Source: Methylotenera sp.
GTDB lineage: Bacteria; Pseudomonadota; Gammaproteobacteria; Burkholderiales; Methylophilaceae
Direction of reading: 5' to 3'
NCBI GenBank assembly: GCA_005791685.1
Contig: SXVG01000034.1
Coordinates: 1-14,289 of the forward strand
DNA length: 14,289 bases
The position numbers were made by a program, and so were the translations under genes. The notes under the pieces were generated by a model. The model saw only the letters and a list, made by a program, of their open reading frames with translations. It made no database searches and was not told where the DNA came from. Shown piece by piece: positions 14,141-14,289 of the stretch; position 1 is the stretch's first letter; each line of letters opens with the position of its first letter.

Positions 14141-14289
14141 ATGAGTATAGAGGGTATTTTAGAAAAAGGCTTTGTCACCACCACGCTGGACACCGTGATT
14201 AATTACACGCGTACCGGTTCCATGTGGCCCATGACTTTTGGTTTGGCCTGTTGCGCGGTGGAGATGATGCACGCCGGTGCTTCGCGCTA
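14141..14289 (+). CDS. nuoB: NADH-quinone oxidoreductase subunit B (3' end outside window)
   Basis: NuoB carries iron-sulfur cluster N2, the last electron carrier before ubiquinone in complex I. Only the first 49 codons are present, out of about 158 in the full family. They read MSIEGILEKGFVTTT at the start, then WPMTFGLACCAVEMMHAG, where C37 and C38 are the adjacent cysteines that bind N2. The ATG is 7 bp after the nuoA stop, as expected for the nuo operon. Translation continues past the window edge; the cut is due to the window, not a broken gene. Confidence 0.97.
   Translation, partial: MSIEGILEKGFVTTTLDTVINYTRTGSMWPMTFGLACCAVEMMHAGASR

Overview
This window looks like ordinary chromosome from a mid-GC beta- or gammaproteobacterium. 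The gyrA-serC-pheA-hisC order is common in both classes. The NuoA sequence and the short PqqA (ending EVTMYVMNK) look most like methylotrophic or methanotrophic relatives (Methylophilales or Methylococcales). That placement rests on remembered family sequences, not a search. Every gene is on the + strand, and I saw no mobile element, CRISPR array, tRNA or rRNA.

Layout. (1) 1-6456 is a compact aromatic/serine block: gyrA (5' end missing), serC, pheA (chorismate mutase/prephenate dehydratase), hisC (an aminotransferase that probably also serves aromatic amino acids) and aroG (DAHP synthase of the AroG type). Gaps are 0-40 bp, so transcription is probably shared. (2) 6598-10051 is a complete pqqABCDE set for making the redox cofactor pyrroloquinoline quinone from the PqqA peptide. 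A strong intrinsic terminator lies between pqqA and pqqB, and a second terminator closes the operon. No pqqF/pqqG protease gene and no quinoprotein dehydrogenase gene is in view. (3) 10144-11328 is a Bcr/CflA-type MFS drug exporter. (4) 11407-12417 encodes three small membrane-associated proteins in YqjD-YqjE-YqjK order, behind a good promoter candidate. They are followed by an AI-2E family permease (12501-13574) with an unusual ribosome-binding region. (5) 13777-14289 is the start of the nuo (respiratory complex I) operon: nuoA complete, nuoB cut by the window end.

How the parts fit. The first block supplies chorismate-derived amino acids. The PQQ block modifies a Glu and a Tyr within PqqA to make a cofactor for periplasmic alcohol, methanol or glucose dehydrogenases. 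The nuo operon feeds the respiratory chain. I saw no wholly new gene system. The most interesting signals are regulatory: a pair of mutually exclusive hairpins directly after the pqqA stop, a perfect 16-bp palindrome between the Shine-Dalgarno sequence and the start codon of the AI-2E gene, and a short upstream reading frame whose end overlaps the nuoA start. The longest stretch without a gene is about 200 bp (13575-13776); it holds the nuo promoter and leader.
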